A DNA stretch of 64,000 nt from Bacteroidota bacterium (GTDB lineage: Bacteria > Bacteroidota > Bacteroidia > Bacteroidales > CAIWKO01). A program made the position numbers and the translations under genes. Shown here piece after piece: positions 62,628-64,000 of this stretch. Numbering within the stretch: position 1 is the stretch's first letter; each line of letters opens with the position of its first letter. A model generated the notes under the pieces. It did no database searches. It saw only the letters and a list, made by a program, of their open reading frames with translations, and was not told the origin of the DNA. Where the stretch lies: contig JBAXND010000002.1 of NCBI GenBank assembly GCA_037133915.1, forward strand, positions 1 to 64,000. The letters run 5' to 3'.

Positions 62628-63173
62628 ATGGTGTGCACTTGCTGCTCACTCGTAATCAGGCAAGTGCTTGAGAAAACAGGTGTGCGCGTAAATCAGGTTT
62701 CGCTGGGTGAGCTTTCAATTACCTATGATGCATCCGAAATTAAATTTTCACGCATAGAGGATGTGCTTGCCCGCAACGGGTTTCCCGTGGTTCAGGACAA
62801 GGAAAAAATACTGGTTGAGCAGATAAAAACAGCGGTTATTGAGCTCATCCATTTTGCAGGGAATAAAAATTCAATCATCCGCAATTCCGATTATCTGGTT
62901 GAAAAACTGGGGCTGTCCTATCAATACCTTTCGGGGATATTTTCAAAGCATGAAGGAACCACGCTGGAGCGTTTCATCATTCTTCATAAAATTGAAAAAG
63001 TAAAAGAATTGCTGGAGTACGGCGATCTCACGCTCAGTGAAATTTCATATGATATGGGTTATAGCAGTGTTCAGTACCTTTCCACGCAATTCCGTGCCAT
63101 CACCGGCGAATCGGTTACATCCTACCGTAAAACCCCGGGCGCAGGTCGCAAGCCTCTCAATGAAATTTATTAA
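62628..63173 (+). CDS. AraC-type regulator with short metal-binding-like N-terminus
   Basis: A 181-residue protein. The N-terminus (MVCTCCSLVIRQVLEKTG) has a cysteine cluster, followed by a half HMA-like beta-alpha unit (about 1-60). The C-terminal part is an AraC HTH pair (about 85-170) with YLSGIFSKHEGTTLERFI and LSEISYDMGYSSVQYLSTQFR. This small architecture is common in Bacteroidetes and probably binds a thiol-seeking metal; direct evidence is lacking. Position 45 nt after the dsbD-like gene suggests a link to thiol or metal homeostasis. Confidence 0.82.
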   Translation: MVCTCCSLVIRQVLEKTGVRVNQVSLGELSITYDASEIKFSRIEDVLARNGFPVVQDKEKILVEQIKTAVIELIHFAGNKNSIIRNSDYLVEKLGLSYQYLSGIFSKHEGTTLERFIILHKIEKVKELLEYGDLTLSEISYDMGYSSVQYLSTQFRAITGESVTSYRKTPGAGRKPLNEIY

Positions 63174-63221
63174 TGGGGCAATGATTGAAGAAGTCAGAAA
63201 AACACTGATTTTTAGGATTGT

Positions 63222-63251
63222 ATTCCGAAAATTGATACGAATTTTCGGAAT
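63222..63251. terminator. Perfect 12-bp stem-loop between convergent genes
   Basis: ATTCCGAAAATT (63222-63233) and AATTTTCGGAAT (63240-63251) pair without mismatch around a GATACG loop. It sits between the plus-strand araC-type gene and the minus-strand alkyltransferase-like gene. No T-run follows, so it may protect 3' ends or be a weak bidirectional terminator. Confidence 0.6.
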
Positions 63252-63303
63252 GAATTCCGGATATTCAATATATTTTCCCGAATCATTGAGAAGATTAGAT
63301 GCC

Positions 63304-63657
63304 TTATTTGTTCAGGCTGAACGGATCCCAGAATAATTTTTTGAAATCAACGACCCGGTCGTTCTCAACACGCACGCCTTCATTGATTAGCAGTTCAGCC
63401 ATCAGCGATGATCCGCCGAAATGATGTTTGCCTGTGAGCATGCCGATACGATTCACCACACGGTGTGCCGGCACATAATCATGGTGTGTGTGTGATTTGT
63501 TCATCGCCCATCCCACGGTGCGAGCCGAGCCGCCGCTCCCGAGATAACGAGCCATGGCGCCATAGCTGGTTACACGTCCGTAAGGAATAAGCCGAGCCAG
63601 CTCAAATACCCTTTCAAAAAATGGCTCGTCATGGAAGCGTTGTGGCTCTTTGCTCAT
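63304..63657 (-). CDS. Alkyltransferase-like (ATL) protein, MGMT C-terminal domain without the active Cys
   Basis: A 117-residue protein made of the MGMT DNA-binding domain: VFELARLIPYGRVTSYGAMAR, SARTVGWAMNKS and VPAHRVVNRIG. The active-site PCHR of the methyltransferase is PAHR, with Ala64 in place of Cys. ATL proteins bind O6-alkylguanine and hand the lesion to nucleotide excision repair in E. coli and yeast. The Trp found in the classical E. coli ATL (PWHR) is Ala here, a variant seen in other ATLs. Confidence 0.92.
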   Translation of the reverse strand: MSKEPQRFHDEPFFERVFELARLIPYGRVTSYGAMARYLGSGGSARTVGWAMNKSHTHHDYVPAHRVVNRIGMLTGKHHFGGSSLMAELLINEGVRVENDRVVDFKKLFWDPFSLNK

Positions 63658-63675
63658 CCGGCTATTGCTTAAAAG

Positions 63676-64000
63676 TTATTTAAGTGTAAAGCGAATGTAA
63701 TTTATTTTCAAACCCTGTGCTAACCACATCTGCTCATAAAAGGTCTGAATAGAGGAGGCTTCATCGTGGATATCCAGTGAATATAAGTCGTTTGTTTCGA
63801 ACAGCAGGCTGTGACCATTTTCCTTAATCACGTCTAAAGTATATTCGTACAATGGCCGGTTGTCGGTTTTTAGGTGGATTTCGGCTCCGGGTTTGAGAAC
63901 ATTGCTATATTTACTCAGAAAATGCTGGGACGTAAGCCGCTTGTCCGATTTTGCATTTTTCAGATAGGGGTCAGGAAAGGTAATCCAGATTCCACTTACT
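63676..64000 (-). CDS. trmB: tRNA (guanine-N7-)-methyltransferase, 3' part
   Basis: A frame on the minus strand cut by the window edge; about 108 C-terminal residues are visible. It reads WITFPDPYLKNAKSDKRL, then TSQHFLSKYSNVLKPG, IHLKTDNRPLYEYTLDVI and ends INYIRFTLK. The FPDPxxK-x4-KR motif and the HLKTD segment are diagnostic for TrmB, which makes m7G46 in tRNA. The start lies outside. It ends 18 nt before the ATL gene begins, on the same strand. Confidence 0.93.
   Translation of the reverse strand, partial: VSGIWITFPDPYLKNAKSDKRLTSQHFLSKYSNVLKPGAEIHLKTDNRPLYEYTLDVIKENGHSLLFETNDLYSLDIHDEASSIQTFYEQMWLAQGLKINYIRFTLK

Overview
The window looks like a chromosomal segment from a Gram-negative Bacteroidetes (Bacteroidota) bacterium, species not identifiable. 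The evidence is the promoter style (-7 boxes of the form TAnnTTTG and few Shine-Dalgarno sequences) and marker families: type III pantothenate kinase next to LptC, a CNNM/CorC protein and a PpiD-like isomerase; an FHS sugar transporter; and a short AraC regulator with a metal-binding-like N-terminus. No rRNA, CRISPR array, integrase or transposase was found.

Positions 1-32732 are a large surface-glycan locus built of two facing halves that converge near 18.9-19.0 kb. The plus half (0.45-18.9 kb) contains a Dlt-like cassette (adenylation enzyme, GNAT, carrier protein, MBOAT, SGNH protein), a Wzm/Wzt ABC exporter interrupted by a four-helix-bundle gene, a WecD/WecE-like pair for a 4-acetamido-4,6-dideoxy sugar, glycosyltransferases, an FkbM methyltransferase, an acyltransferase-3 protein, and a second carrier-protein/MBOAT cassette headed by an acetyl-CoA-synthetase-like enzyme. 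The minus half (19.0-32.7 kb) contains a FemAB-like transferase, WecB, glycosyltransferases of families GT2, GT4 and GT61, a methyltransferase, a polysaccharide deacetylase, a GNAT and a second acyltransferase-3 protein. Together they suggest an ABC-exported O-antigen or capsule that is heavily acylated, possibly aminoacylated, both in the cytoplasm and outside it.

Positions 33.1-39.5 kb hold an envelope housekeeping block on the minus strand: coaX, an outer-membrane protein, lptC, a CNNM/CorC protein and ppiD. A tRNA-Phe follows at 39.6 kb, then an FHS-type sugar transporter and a secreted metallophosphatase. A 1534-residue secreted protein (42.3-46.9 kb) has three LamG-like modules and a streptopain-like domain that has lost its catalytic Cys and His. 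An operon at 47.3-54.7 kb encodes a ROK kinase, a GH20 hexosaminidase, a transglutaminase-like protein and an M28 peptidase, which fits scavenging of amino sugars and peptides.

Positions 54.9-64.0 kb hold mostly housekeeping genes: mazG, a 2-Cys peroxiredoxin, pbpC, tilS, a DsbD-like protein, the small AraC regulator, an alkyltransferase-like protein, and the 3' part of trmB cut by the window edge. Several of these genes have a -7 box only 5-15 nt before the start codon, which suggests leaderless or near-leaderless transcripts.

The most unusual feature is the pair of carrier-protein/MBOAT acylation cassettes that bracket an O-antigen ABC-exporter gene set. One looks set up for an amino acid and the other for a short acyl group.
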